Assembly (NCBI GenBank): GCA_963855995.1
Contig: OY979722.1
Span: 6,294,001 to 6,358,000, forward strand
Source of the DNA: Muricea muricata
Taxonomy: Eukaryota; Cnidaria; Anthozoa; Malacalcyonacea; Plexauridae
Length of the DNA stretch: 64,000 nt
Reading direction: 5' to 3'
In this document: piece by piece, positions 25,353-38,200 of the stretch
How the letters are laid out: the number at the start of each line of letters is the position of its first letter
Numbering within the stretch: position 1 is the first letter of the stretch
Made by a program: the position numbers and the translations under genes
The notes under the pieces: model-generated
What the model was told of the DNA's origin: nothing
The model's database searches: none
Seen by the model: the letters and a program-made list of their open reading frames with translations, nothing else

Positions 25353-26652
25353 CAGGGGGTTGCCAAAAAAAAGGAGCCCCCTTCAAAAATGGCTTACTTG
25401 GTTTATAATGACTATGAATAAGGAGAATGTTAACAAAAGTTGTGTTTTTGTACTTACATGGGTACCTGTGTGTAAGTACAAACAATAAATGCAATTCATA
25501 CTCAAATGTGTGAAAAATAGGTGCATTTGGTTAGTTTTTAAAATAAATTCAAAATGGTAGTTTTAAATTGGGAACTTGCTGATGCAGTTGAATTATTTCT
25601 TCAGCACGTGTCTTCTCTGCATTAATTGTTCATAAACGACAAGGAGGGATGTGTCGATAACAGGGGCGTAAATCCTGGGGGGTATGGGGGGAGGGGGGTG
25701 GTTCACCCCCCAAAGATTAAAATGAACAGTTTTTCGGGCAAAACTAAGTGTTTAGTCGGGCAAAAAGCAACCAAGTGTTTTAAAGAAAATTTAATTTGTT
25801 TAAGTTAAAAGGTAAAAAAATACTAAATTACGAAGTTGATGTAATATAATGCGTAACAAAATGATTTTTTTTACTTTTATTTATTTGACAATAACTTTTA
25901 TTTGTGAGTACTATCTACTTAGTGTGGGTGTGGCATTTTCAACCACGCCCTTTTGTCGGGCAAAATTAGTTCACACCCTCCCAATCTTGAGATCCTGGTC
26001 GATAAATGTATGCAAATTATTACTTTCATGCGGCAATTTTTTGTAGCTTTTTCGTCGACCATGAGGTAGATTTTTACTTCAAAACTCTAATCCAGATATC
26101 AAAAACCAAATGTTGATGATTGCTTGTTTCAAGATCCAGATTTTTTGTTAAAACAGCATTTGGATTACTCTATGTCTACATCAGGTACTGATCACACGAT
26201 AGGTCAACCAACTGACTAAAACGTAAAGTAAGTGTGGCCTTGGCCCTTGGAGTTAACTTTGCTGATAATAGAAGCACCTGCCTAAATGAATCGCATTCTT
26301 TTAAAGACACTATTGTGCACATGAAATAATTACATTGCCTATTACGCTACAATGTGCTTTCACATTTGGACCCACATTATTGAGTAATTTTTAAATATTT
26401 AAACATATTTTTTGGCAAAGACTTTAAATCCATTGCTGAATTTTAGGTTCAAAATGGCCATCTTTAATTTGGTTTAAAACTCATTAAATGGATCTGTTAA
26501 TAAATATTTAATTGTAATTAATGCTTGTTCTTACACACAGGTACCTATGAAGTACAAAAACACAACTTTTGTTAACATTCTCCTTATTTATAGTCATTAT
26601 AAACCAGGTAAGCCATTTTTGAAGGGGGCTCCTTTTTTTTGGCAACCCCCTG
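25353..26652. mobile_element. Long-TIR mariner-like element, copy 1
   Basis: The ends are CAGGGGGTTGCC...GGCAACCCCCTG flanked by TA on both sides (25351-25352 and 26653-26654). The inverted repeats extend more than 120 bp at high identity and include GGTTTATAATGACTAT and the reverse complement at the other end. There is no transposase frame. TA target duplication and this end form suit a non-autonomous Tc1/mariner-type element. A second copy with the same ends is at 56482-57453. The element itself was invaded by a hAT-type insertion at 25661. Confidence 0.85.
25661..25997. mobile_element. hAT-type MITE with 8-bp TSD
   Basis: A 337-bp insertion starts CAGGGGCGTAAATCC and ends GATCCTG, flanked by GTCGATAA at 25653-25660 and again at 25998-26005. 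The uninterrupted sequence in the other mariner-like copy (near 57140-57170, reversed) confirms the insertion point. An 8-bp TSD with CAGGGG ends is the hAT signature. It is non-coding. Confidence 0.85.
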
Positions 26653-26654
26653 TA

Positions 26655-27557
26655 AGCAGCGTACTGTTCCGCAGTTTTGGCAATTTTACAGGATTTGATT
26701 TGCAGCAAAAGTGAAGGAAAGAGACAGGAGCATTCTAGCTCCCTCTCCCTCTCTGCTCGCCCTTCTGCGTTGTGGTTCCTGATACTCATATATTCTTTCA
26801 TATGCTCGGAATTACCGTCAGAAATCAAACGTGTACAAATACAGGCAAGGCCGGCGAGGACCATGGTCGGGCCCCAGGATGAGCAAGTAATTACGCATTA
26901 CGGGCCCCAACCCTCTTGACAGTCGTACCATGACCGGACGTTTGGCAAGCATGACCCAAGCAAGGGTAGTAAGCAGGGGTGCGTACTTCATTTAAGGCAG
27001 TCATAAAGCGAATGTTTTACATTTTACCAAGATTTCGGCCTCCAAACCAGTCCCCCCCCCTCACCGACCTTGAATACAGATCAGGTAGAGGGGTATGGCC
27101 TAATAGGACATATATTAAAATATAGGAAGATGTGGATTTATCTAGCCTGTTCTGAAAGGCATGTGATTTACCATTGATATTTTGGTCATGTTATAAGGGC
27201 TGTGGGATTTTTCGGGAATGGCAGATGGTGTTGATGATAATCTCTACTCGTCCTATAAGTTCTAGGAGCTACACGAACCTAGAATTTAATTTCAGGCTAG
27301 GTGATGTTGAATAATTAGGCTAGGCTTACTATAGTGTGATTAGGTGATATTACAGAATCCTTTTTTCAAAGAAGCTGAGGGTCATTGTAAAATGTTGGAA
27401 AGTGGGGAAAGTGGAAACATAATTTAATATTCCCCTTTCCGTCCAGAAAGGCTCGGTTACAAAGCGTTTCACTTGTTCTGGCGGCCATATTGGAAAAAAA
27501 ATAGTTTTCGTGTTTGTTCATAAAAGATTGGCAAGGTTTTAACAGCTAAAACGTACA
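26655..27557. other. COX4 upstream region
   Basis: It contains a GC-richer stretch near 26850-26910 (GGGCCCCAGG, GGGCCCCAACC) and a C-run at 27051-27060. GCGGCCATATTGG at 27480-27492, about 70 bases before the COX4 start codon, may be promoter or 5' UTR sequence. No gene was seen. Confidence 0.4.
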
Positions 27558-30365
27558 ATGTCGGCGTCAAGATTTCTTCTTCGAACTAGCATGTTGTCCA
27601 GGTTTGCTCGACGTGCGTTTGCAACCGAGGTTGCTATATCTCCCGCCCCTAGACTCGAACATTACAGCCCGGTTGAAATGGGCAGAAGTGACATCGCAGC
27701 AGCTCTTGCCGAAAAATCCAAGAAGCCGTGGACTGAGCTTAGTAAAGATGATAAAATAGCAAGTAAGTTTATTTACCTAAGTCCTCGTGTTAGGATGTCT
27801 CGTGAGCATTTGGTTAAAACTGTGGTTTAAGAAATATAAAAAATTATATGTTATGAAATGTATGATTACTAAACCTTTAAAATGTGTCTTAAATTCAATC
27901 GGAAATCATATACATGTTTAAATTGTAGGTTCAATTCCTGCCAGATGTCATAGTTGATGATAAATTTTCTGATCTGTTCCCAGCTTGAAACTTGTATGAT
28001 ATCCACTCGAATTAAGACATATTTATCCTTTAGAAATTCTTCAACATCATAAAATCAAAATATATAGAGGATATTACATAGTCGCATTAAACAATTTGAA
28101 AACCCAAGTCAGTATTATAAATTTTAATAGAAAACTCCAATGAATTACATCAAATTATTTGAACCCAAAGAATGCCTAGGATGCAAGCTTAATTTCGTCC
28201 ACAAAAACATGTTGTTTATACTAAATAATGATATATGCTAATATGATAATGCAACTACAAATCAAACTGGTTGTGCCCTGTCTGTGGGCAGAGATTTACA
28301 AAATTAATGTTAAATATGTGGAAGACATCAAAATTGTCCAGTCAACATCTCTAATTTGTCAGACTGGTACGTTTGTACTGTATATACAATTTTGACGCCT
28401 TCTTTATCTTTTTTTTTTAACTTTGTAAATCTCTGGCTTTCAATATTCAAACTTTCCAATAAGGGAGTCGAGAGGTACAAACTACAAGGTGTCTAATCAA
28501 CAGTTGTCAGAAGGTAGGATAGTGGTATCACCAGTATCCACTGGGTGGCAGATATAATGAACTAATATCAATTTGAAGTACCAAGATGGTGGGATCATTA
28601 TCAGGATAATTATATGAATAAACATCCTTATTTTAAGAAAATTTCTGTTCACCAAGAACTTTGCGTAAAAGCTTACTCTTACAATGGCAAAGAACACTGG
28701 ACCTGGAGTACCAAGATGAGCTTTAAAATTTGATGACTGAGATTAGTGAGATGTGTGTTCTAGGTGTATTCATCTCAGTGCGATAGAGCTGTTTTTGCAA
28801 GCTTACTAAAATGATCTCTAAAGTGTTGAAGTGCCTTAATTCAATTTGAAATAAATATACACATGCTTGTCGAAATTCAAGCTGGGTAAAGTTGAGAGAA
28901 ATTCATCGTCAACTATAGATCAAACCAATGGCTTTGCAATGCTTGTGCAATGAAATTTGAAATACAGTAACATGGCCTAATTACCAAACTATGCCTCTGT
29001 GGTTGTGAACAACAATTATTTTAATATGTCCCTGTGAATCTAGAACTTTTAAGTTTATTATGAAGGGAAATACTAATATTATGATCATGTATTGTGCAAA
29101 AACTACTGCTGTATGTTAATGGCAGATGACCACAGAAATGATAGACATAGAATGAATACTTCTACTATATTTTCTCACTAAAAATTTTGCCCCCATAAAA
29201 TGTCAGGTTTGGTTGGGACTCATCCAAATCTCCTGTGGAAAGGAATTTAATGCGACCAAAAGCTCATTGCACTTCTAGTCAAATTTCAAAGAACATGCTC
29301 AACAAAAAGTGCATCGTACATGATTTGTGATGGAATATGCATTCTGTATCTATTTTTTAAATGCTGGTGACTCACATGACTTCCACAATTAACTCAAGTG
29401 ATTGAAGAGAATGAAAGAGGCAGCTTTGTTGATTATCATTCTCCTTTAATTTGTAGTATATCGAGCTTCATTTCCTCACACAATTGAAGCCATGGCACAG
29501 GAAAAGTCTGATACTAAAGAAATTGTTGGTGCTGTGGGCATACTGCTAGCAATTTCCATGGCATTTTTCTTGTTGTTAAGGAAATATGGTAGGTTGTGTT
29601 TAAAACCATGGCATGGGTTCTTGTAGAAAGTCATGGTGAGTCTGTGGTGTGATGAAAAAAAACCAGACAGTTACTTTTTCATATTTGGAAGATGGAAGTA
29701 AATGTATCAAGGTTTTCAAAATCCATCCAAGTATTGAAATTGAAACACTCCAGTGTTCTTAAAATAAGCTGTCGACTGTCACATCCAACTGCGACTTTAC
29801 AATTTGTAGCTCTACTTTTTTTTATACATTATATTATCCTAATAGACCAAAGAGTCTTCCAAAATGTTGTCAGGGAGCAACTTGTATTTCTTTGCGTTGC
29901 GGCAGAGAACGCTCAACTTCAATTCCACATTGGCTTTTGGTTTCTAGATGCACGAGCTCTGTGAAAAACATAATTTTTAGTCGGGAAGAAGATAATAATA
30001 AAGTTTTTCTCGTTAAATAAGCTAGAAAATGCAAAGTTTGAAAAGTCAAAATTTCCCAGAATGGACCGGGCATTTCTACTCTTGGCAATCCAGCACCTAT
30101 TGTAAAACATCTTTTGCATCCTTGATTACACGCAGTCGCTTTAGAGATTGAAGTGCCTGCCTTTCTTGTGCATGCTTATGAGAAAATAGTTTCCTAATCA
30201 TGACTGAAAAGTATATAGTACTATGTACTTTACCGAACATCCCTTTTGTTATATTTAGTATCAGCAGAACCTCCCAGAACTATCAACGAAGAATGGGCCC
30301 AGGCTACCGTTGAGAAACTAAAAAAGAACCGGGCTAACCCAATAACTGGAATCTCATCTCAATAA
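27558..30365 (+). CDS. COX4: Cytochrome c oxidase subunit 4, complete, three exons
   Basis: The exons are 27558-27762, 29457-29588 and 30259-30365 with GT-AG borders and consistent phase, giving 147 residues. Residues 1-23 are a basic mitochondrial presequence (SRFLLRTSMLSRFARRAFA). KPWTELSKDDKIA followed across the splice by IYRASFPHTIEAM is the family's matrix-side signature. VGAVGILLAISMAFFLLL is the single membrane helix. EPPRTINEEW and NPITGISS close the protein as in other COX4 proteins. It is a nuclear-encoded subunit of respiratory complex IV in the inner mitochondrial membrane and is involved in assembly and ATP-dependent tuning. The C-terminus stops right after NPITGISSQ, shorter than in vertebrates. 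AATAAA overlaps the stop codon (30361-30366) and occurs again at 30509. Confidence 0.96.
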
Positions 30366-31697
30366 ACTGTCTTTTGTTGGTATTTATTAGCAAACAGTGT
30401 ATCTTTACACTGCTTTTGTTATTTCTTATAAAATGAAATAGAAGCTCAGTACTTAGCGCGTTTGAATTTGAATATGTATTGGCTAAAAAACTTTATCTGT
30501 TTAAAATGAATAAAATATTTTTTCTTTTGATGTATATATTGCATGTTAAATGTTGTCTGTGTTTTAGATGAAGTAGATTTTTGTATATCAAACCGTGATT
30601 TTAGTGAGTAACTCGTATGTAAACTATTTCGTTCTGTATTAATTATAGACTAATTGCGCTAGAAAATCAGGTTGCATAATTGCGAAATTAGATACAATAC
30701 ATGGTCCTGTGTGGTGATAACTGCCATTGGTGGTGCTGCTACAATCGTACGCCTATCACATTCATGTGAATCGAATATAATATTACCACGTATTTCGGTT
30801 ATCCCTATTGGTCAAGGTAGCTTAGTTCATATTACTGAATTTTTTTTACAACAGCTGCGTTCATGCAAAAACGTTTTATGTACACAGAAACTCTCTGGAA
30901 TCTGGATCTTAGGAACTGGTCATTAATTACAGAGCAGGGGAGGAGGAAAGAAGGTTAACAAGAAACCTACAAATAAAAATTGGTAGTACAGCATTTACTG
31001 TAGCAACTGTAGTAATAGAAGTGTAGTAAAAATAGAGATAGTACATATGCTTTACCCATGTACTTCTGAATATTACAGCAGGAAAGGAAATTAAAATATG
31101 CGCGCATCACAGATGTTACACAAGTTGTACACGCCATTTCATCAATTGAATGTATTGATTTGTCTTCAAGTTAATAACTAATAAGCTTAAAATCTGAAAA
31201 AAATCATCGAATTAACTGTACCATCGTAAACTGCAATAGTCGTCATACACTGATACACCTCTTGCTTCCATATGTTAACCTCGCTCTCAATATCGGTGGC
31301 GCACTGTAATGAATTTTGAGCAAACACTACTTAAAGGAGGTACAGGAGTAGAAACATGTGACTGAAGTTACCACGATGTCCACCTCAAAATTAGCGTGTT
31401 TTAAAAGAGTTCATAAACTTTTTCTGAGCACTTTTCTCTTCAGAAGTTTTTCAGTGCTATTGGTAGGAATTTTTCTGTGGTACTGATAGGTTAACAAGTG
31501 ATAGAAATGGGGAGGGAACCCTCTATCGTCGGATATTTGCCAATCTAAAATGTCTATGTGATTGGCTTGTTCAGACATTGTTTGTGATTCGTTCCTAGGA
31601 AAACAAATTTCTATAGTTTATTGTCTTTCATGGTTATCACCAAGCACTCAAAAATCCTGAACATTAGTATTGGCTGGTGCCGACCCATACCTTACTG
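30366..31697. other. Intergenic between COX4 and BOLA3
   Basis: The COX4 3' UTR is probably here, with polyadenylation at the AATAAA of 30509-30514. The rest is AT-rich with no recognised gene; the open frame at 30672-30926 has no family or splice support. Confidence 0.45.
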
Positions 31698-31984
31698 CAG
31701 GGAATTAACGATGCACTTTGTTTAGTTTATCGTTAATTTCAAGTAAGCAAATTTTACTTATCGTTTAGTGGCATATGTTCACACACGGTTAAAATAATTT
31801 TCTCTCCATTATGTTCACGGTTACTCTCAGAATTAATAACATGTGTATCATTTAGGATTAGCTCAAGACAATTCAAGTAATTTTTCAATAACCCCGTAGA
31901 TCAAATTCACCTTAATTCAATTACATAAAGGTAGCTGACAAGTTAATTTATGTCGCGTTAATGTAGTGCATCGTTAATTTCCTG
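31698..31984. mobile_element. MITE-like element, CAGG(G/A)AATTAACGATGCACT ends
   Basis: The 20-bp ends at 31698-31717 and 31965-31984 pair at 19 of 20 positions. ATCGTTAATTTC recurs internally. It is non-coding and has no clear target duplication. Confidence 0.7.
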
Positions 31985-32143
31985 TAATAAGGTGATTAGT
32001 TGTACCAATGCATGTTTAAGTATTGTAAGTTCCACTTTCAATGCTGCCAACTCGATAAATGATCGTGAATTTTGTTCATTTTAAAAGATAGCATGCATCA
32101 CGTCACATATATATGATACTTAAAGGAGGGACAAGCCAGCTCT

Positions 32144-32162
32144 CTCCCCCCCCCCCCCCCCC
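32144..32162. repeat. C-tract
   Basis: A run of about 19 C, only about 70 bases before the BOLA3 start codon, so it may lie in its promoter or 5' UTR. Confidence 0.9.
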
Positions 32163-32228
32163 TTCCCCGTAATTAATGATCGTCCTCTTTATTTTTGTTA
32201 TTATTACGCAACATTTGCAAAAAACAAA

Positions 32229-35200
32229 ATGGCGACCGTTTTAAACAGGATTTGTCCGATGATGCATCGGCTGTTATCTTTTCAGGAAACTTCAGCTGGA
32301 AGAGCCGCCATTATTTATACGACTCAGGTAACATTACACAACTGATATTTGCTGTTTTCATGGCAGTTTTTACGAAGTTATCATACAATGCAGTGCAGAA
32401 GTGTGGGTATAGACGATATGGTCTGATGAACCAGGGCTTCCATTGAATTTCCTGAGACCCACATACATGACTTCAACCCCTATTTAGACTTTTGCCTTCG
32501 CAAGCCAGTTAGCCAGCTTATATAGGTACAGGCAACTACTAATGTGAGCTGTGGGCAGACCACAGATACCAAGCACCACACTGGCACACTCTAAGTGGTG
32601 CCAGCTCTTGTAACCAGAAATGCAAAGTATGCAAAAGATGAAGAACGCAAAATAATGATGCACAAAGTGAGTTATTGAGCTCCACAAGTCTGTCTGTAAA
32701 GCACCCTTGCTCAATCAAGGTACCCTTGTTGGTAACATTAAGGGTACCTTAATTTTGTAAGGATTCTATTCTTGTTACCAACACTTGACTGAATCTCATT
32801 GCACAAATCATATTGTCTTTCAACCCTATACCTATTAATTGTGCCATTCAGGCATACAGCCGGTTACTTAAAATTAACCAGTCTCTATAGCTAATTTATT
32901 GCCCTATTCAATTTTTGAGAAATAAATTAACAACAGTCGTGCAACTGGGACATTGGTTATACACGATAAAAATGTTTGAATATTAGCTTAACAAGGAACT
33001 TGCAAGTGTTTCAGCCTAACAACCAGTTTCCTAATAAGTTCCAGTAAAGATCCACCCTTTCCCATGGAGGAAATTAACAATACCCCATCTCCAGACATCC
33101 TATGCAAATTTAAGACAGCAGAAATCTCATTTGTAGGTAGATTATAGATCTTTTTTGGAACAATTCAATACATAACCATGAAAATGAGCACTGTATTCTG
33201 TGTAAACTGGCTTACAGAGCTTTTTCAATATACATGTATGAATATCGACTGTTTTGAGAGAGAAATGCATGATTCAACTCGACAAAAACACATGCTGTCA
33301 GGAAACATTACTGTGCATATAGACAATTTATCTGAGACACATTACAAGACTCATTACAAGTCATAATTATTGATGTGATGATGTCTCAATCTGTAAGTCA
33401 ATGAAAAAATTGGAATGATGTTTGAGATTCACAGTCATTGGTGCACTTATATGTGTTTGAAATGTAGATTACTAGCCCTAGTTGATTTGTATGTATATGC
33501 CAAATTTAAGTGTCATGTGTGATAACAGTTGGTAATTTCAGTCTTGCATGCCATTTAGAATATCTATCGAAGTCAGTGTACACAGGTCATAGCTCAATCA
33601 GAAGGCGAGAGAAGAATAGCTGAAAAAATTCAATCTAAGCTCAATGTTTCTAAAATTGAAGTGGAAGATATCTCAGGTATATTTTTGGTTTTTAATTACA
33701 ACATTTATTCTATAACATTCAGTCAAGGTAGGTGAGAGAGGGAGGGAGCTGGGAGTTACCCTGGGAACAGAGTGTTGGGGGACTGGCAGTAGAAAAGTTG
33801 AAGTGAAAAAGATTTTGTATCAAAGTTCTTTCAGTTGCTCAAGGCTAAGTTTTTATGTTATACCGTACTGATTTTACTCTATTATAGATAGTATAGACAA
33901 GTAGCTATTAACCAGGGGCTCTGCACTGTTCTGGCATGTACTTAAAAAGTAACTAGTGATTATTTTGAATCACAATACCGGGAGGGGGTATGAATAAGTC
34001 TAGAGCCCGGTGATTGGGTAGCACTGACCTTGTAAAGGCCGTTTTCCACTCCAAGCGTACTGTACCCCAACTTAGGTGAGTGAGCCAGAGGTACTGTATA
34101 TTAAATTGTAGCGATTGGCCGAATTTGTCACAATCGTTACCGATTTCTCAATGCTCACTCATACGAGATACCATTGGTAATACAGGTTTTTTAAGTCATG
34201 CGTTCTCAAACCAAAAAAATATCACTCTGAAACCATATAACCATTTCCACTGACATTATTTCTTACGTTTATTAAAAAGGAAACATTGAACTCAATCTGT
34301 ATATTATACAGTGTAAATTATCGTTAATATCGATACGGTGGGATGCTAGAATTTATGATATGTTATACAAACTCGTATTTTATAAAGCAATCATACACAA
34401 TACAAAGAACCTCTGTCACTCTTTATTACGGCAAGATGTATTCGCCTTCGTCTGAAGATGATTCATCTGAGCTCGATTCTGATTGGCTTTCAATTTCGGA
34501 AAGAGGTGAAGTCACTAGAATCTCTGGGATTTCGATAGCTACATATTTTGGTTCATCTTTCGTGTGAATGCGTATATCCGATGGCTTTTCTGTTTTACCA
34601 AATACAGCAACAGAACTTTTACTGTGGAGCTCTTGTAGCTTGACACCAGAGGAGGTGTTTAGTCTTGGCTCTTCTGCCGGAGAAGTGATAGCAAGCTCGC
34701 CAGTGTTCTGTCCATCGTGCTGTTTTTTGAAATGCCTGTGCGTCGTTTGTCAATAAGATAGGAAAATTAATTTACACACTTTTCTTGTTGGGTGCTCTTA
34801 CCTTTGGTCGATTTTTTTCTTGCTTTAACTGCATGCAGTCTGGATTATTTTCGTGTTAATCCCAGCTAACTTTCTGGTTTACTTAAAAAGCAGGCATTTT
34901 GAGTGATAGTCTACTTAACATTGTCTAGTGCAAACATACTAGTGAGTGGATAAATCAAGCTCCAATTCCGGTCAAATAAACGTAGGAATTGTGCAGGAAT
35001 ATTGACCAGTTAATTGCGTGGCTGTACTAAGATTGTTACGTTGGGATTTATTGGGACATGCGTAATCAGGGTGTTATTATGATTTTGTGGTTATGAGTTG
35101 AAGGAGATGTGCGATTTTTATACAAGAAGTGAACAAAAGAATTGTGAAAGAAGAAACTAAAAAGAGTGTCGTGGAGCCTGTGGAAGCGATGGTGTCTATA

Positions 35201-38200
35201 AAAAGAAGTAGACTTAAATATCTAAAGAATAGACGAGACATTTATCATGAGCGGAAGGGAAAAGTGAAGAAAGAGGAAGAAACTAAAAAATTGATAAAGA
35301 GGAGAAGACGGCTTGTTGTAAGAATTAGACTAAATGGAGAGTACGAAGACAAAGAATTAGACTATAGAAGAAATAGAAGATTAACAGATGAATACATATA
35401 AAGACGCACATATGGAAAAGTCTATTAATACAAAGAAGAAGGCAATTAAAAAGACAGAATCATGTGGCAACTGTAAGACGTTAGATAATGGGAAATATAA
35501 AATCCGATAAACAAATCAGTAAATAACCACTTACCTTTTTAAAACATAGTACAATAAACTTCCTAAAGGGAATGCACCAAATACTGTAACAAGTGCAGCA
35601 AATATTGCGCCATGGATAAAGCATGATTTTCCAAAATTTCCAAACATTTTACGGAAGAATTGAGCTGAAGTAAACAGATAATTTCCATCATTAATGTGTT
35701 GTAGCCATTCTCGAAATTAGAAACGACATATTTAAATTAGCTAAGTGCTGTCTAGTAGATAAATCTGATTCCATGCAGTCTTACCTAGGCATGCATACCA
35801 CAAACACGACTCCTCTTCAATCCTCATATTACTGCGATTGCCATTATCGTCTGAAAATATGATATTTTAAAAAAGTGTTCTTTAAAAGATTAGTGTCGCA
35901 GCATACTAATGCGGGCACAATTTTCTGCTGATGGTATTTTACAAGCCTGCCACAATCAAAAGTTTTTTGTAATCCCTGGTATATTCAATCCATCTTTCGA
36001 ATCCTTGTTTCTTTTATCATATTGTTATTGGAAATCTATACTAAACAAGGTATTTTGAACGTTGTTTGTTGATTTTGGATGAGATAAAAATAACCAAAGC
36101 CCGCGATACCATGATATGTGACACTAATCGTTTAACAGTTATTATGCAAGTTCGAACTGCGGAAATATCTTGCGGCATAGTACAACCAGTTTGACAATTA
36201 ATGTATGAATATAAACCTAAATGTTTCAAAATAATTGCTACTATAAGTCTCTGCAGTAAAATAATTATTTACCACCCTCTACAAATTGTTATGCGACTTT
36301 TGGGGGTATTTTTGTAAATTTTGTTCTTTTTAAGGCTAAAAAAATTGGAATACCTTGCTGTTTTCTGGTTCAAAGAAAAACTACGGAAATTTTGCGGCCG
36401 CCATCCCATTTTCTTGCCAACAGGATATGAGCTAATATCCTCTTACTAGGAAGCCAATCAAATTGTTGAATGCCTGATTCGGCTTTGGTTTATATATTAA
36501 CAATCAGGCCATGCTAACCATATTTCGCAAATAACCTACCAACAGCAAGTTCTTCATGCGCGTCAAGAAATACAGACGCAGTTAAATTGTACCCGTCATC
36601 AACGCTCACTTCCGCCAGTTGTATTTGATAGGACAGATGTTTCATTAATGCAACTTGGGCTTTGAATATAGTTTGCTTAGTCTCCCAACCATCTTCTGAA
36701 GACTTTACTGCGACCGATATGAACTTCACCACGGCTTTTCGCCTTTTCCCGAAGTTGATCATCGTTTTATTCGGACCGTAGTTTGCTCGTCGAACAAAAA
36801 AATGGAACTTTTTACCGTATGTTGACATCCAAGTTACTGTGGCGGTCGTGTTGTTTAGCCATGTTGCGTCCACCTCCAAGGCACTTCGATTTTGTGCTGA
36901 AAAAGAGAAACTACAATCTTTAAACATATTTTAGTAAACAGGAGGATGTATTATAGCCGAGCAATTACAATCAAGCTAGGATGGAACTAAATACCTAACC
37001 TAACTCTTTACGTCAATCATTACGTCAATGTAAAATTGCTAACACTACTCCAGAATTGGTAACAAACGGTAACAATAAATTTTACTTGTAACAGATTTAA
37101 AGCTTAAATTTATGCAGTTGTCGTTCCAAACATGCTTTGGATGGCCTGCCAGCATCGAAGAACCGTCGATAACCACAATACCACATTAAATAATAATATG
37201 CAAAATTAAGTCACACCTTGGTATTGACATTTGTTGCCATAAAAACTTGGTCGGCATGCGCATCCGAATCCGCCATCTACTTCCGAAGCTTGGGCGAAGA
37301 TTGCCCGAACTGGGCATCCAGCTGTGAAACAGCTGTCGATTATAAAACAAAGAAATATCAATAAGAAAGCTTTGAGCTTCATTTCGCTCGCACTTGAAAA
37401 CAAGTTTTGCAATAATAGCATTAATTGCGTCACAATTAAATTACTGACGTAACCCACCTCGCTGGGAACTGGGTCCTAACTGGTTCAGGAAAATAAAGCA
37501 AAATGCCTTACGTATACCAGCGATTTTGCCAACAACGAATCTTTAGAAGCGAAGGAGAAAAAATCAGGGAAAAAGAATATTAAATGTGAGATAAGGCTGA
37601 GGCGCCTGGAAAAATTCCAGTTAGACAGTAAATTTGCAACGACATGTTTGCAGAGCCGTAGCAGCTAGTACGTTCTCAGGCTGGCATCCGTAGTGAACAG
37701 GGTGGACGAAATCCCTGAGTATTAGCACTGTGGATTTTTTTCCAGTTTGAAAATGTGTGCTCGGGAGATCGGACTTCCATTAAAGTTCTTGCACCATTTG
37801 AATCACTTACAGGATACATCACGATGCTACTGAAAAAAAAATCACGATCGAAGACGCATTTAAGTCGCATGCGTGCAAATACGCGGGGAAAATCGTGGTT
37901 GTACCCTGTTAAGGTGTGGGAAAGCCGTGCACTTGTCTTGTAACTAGACGTTATCGCGAATTAGAAATTGTTTGTCGTGGTTTACCACATAATCAAGGAA
38001 TGATTTCAAGTTAAACGTACTTTCGATTGCTTGTATGAAATGTTTAGATTATTGACGGGGATAAGAATATTCAATATGATTTGTTAATAACATGAGTGCA
38101 ATTTTCTCAAAATTAGACACAATGGTAGAAAATAAATAGTTATCAAGCGCCAGTTTTTTTGCGCTGTAGACGTTAAAAGCTTATAAGAATTCTTTTTAAT

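Noticed and set aside
26508..26919. Open frames on both strands near the mariner-like end
   Set aside because: They overlap the terminal repeat and have no family resemblance.
36514..37457. Reading the minus-strand membrane protein as the gamete fusogen HAP2/GCS1
   Set aside because: The TM plus tail layout is similar, but the protein is far too short and lacks the HAP2 cysteine-rich domain pattern.
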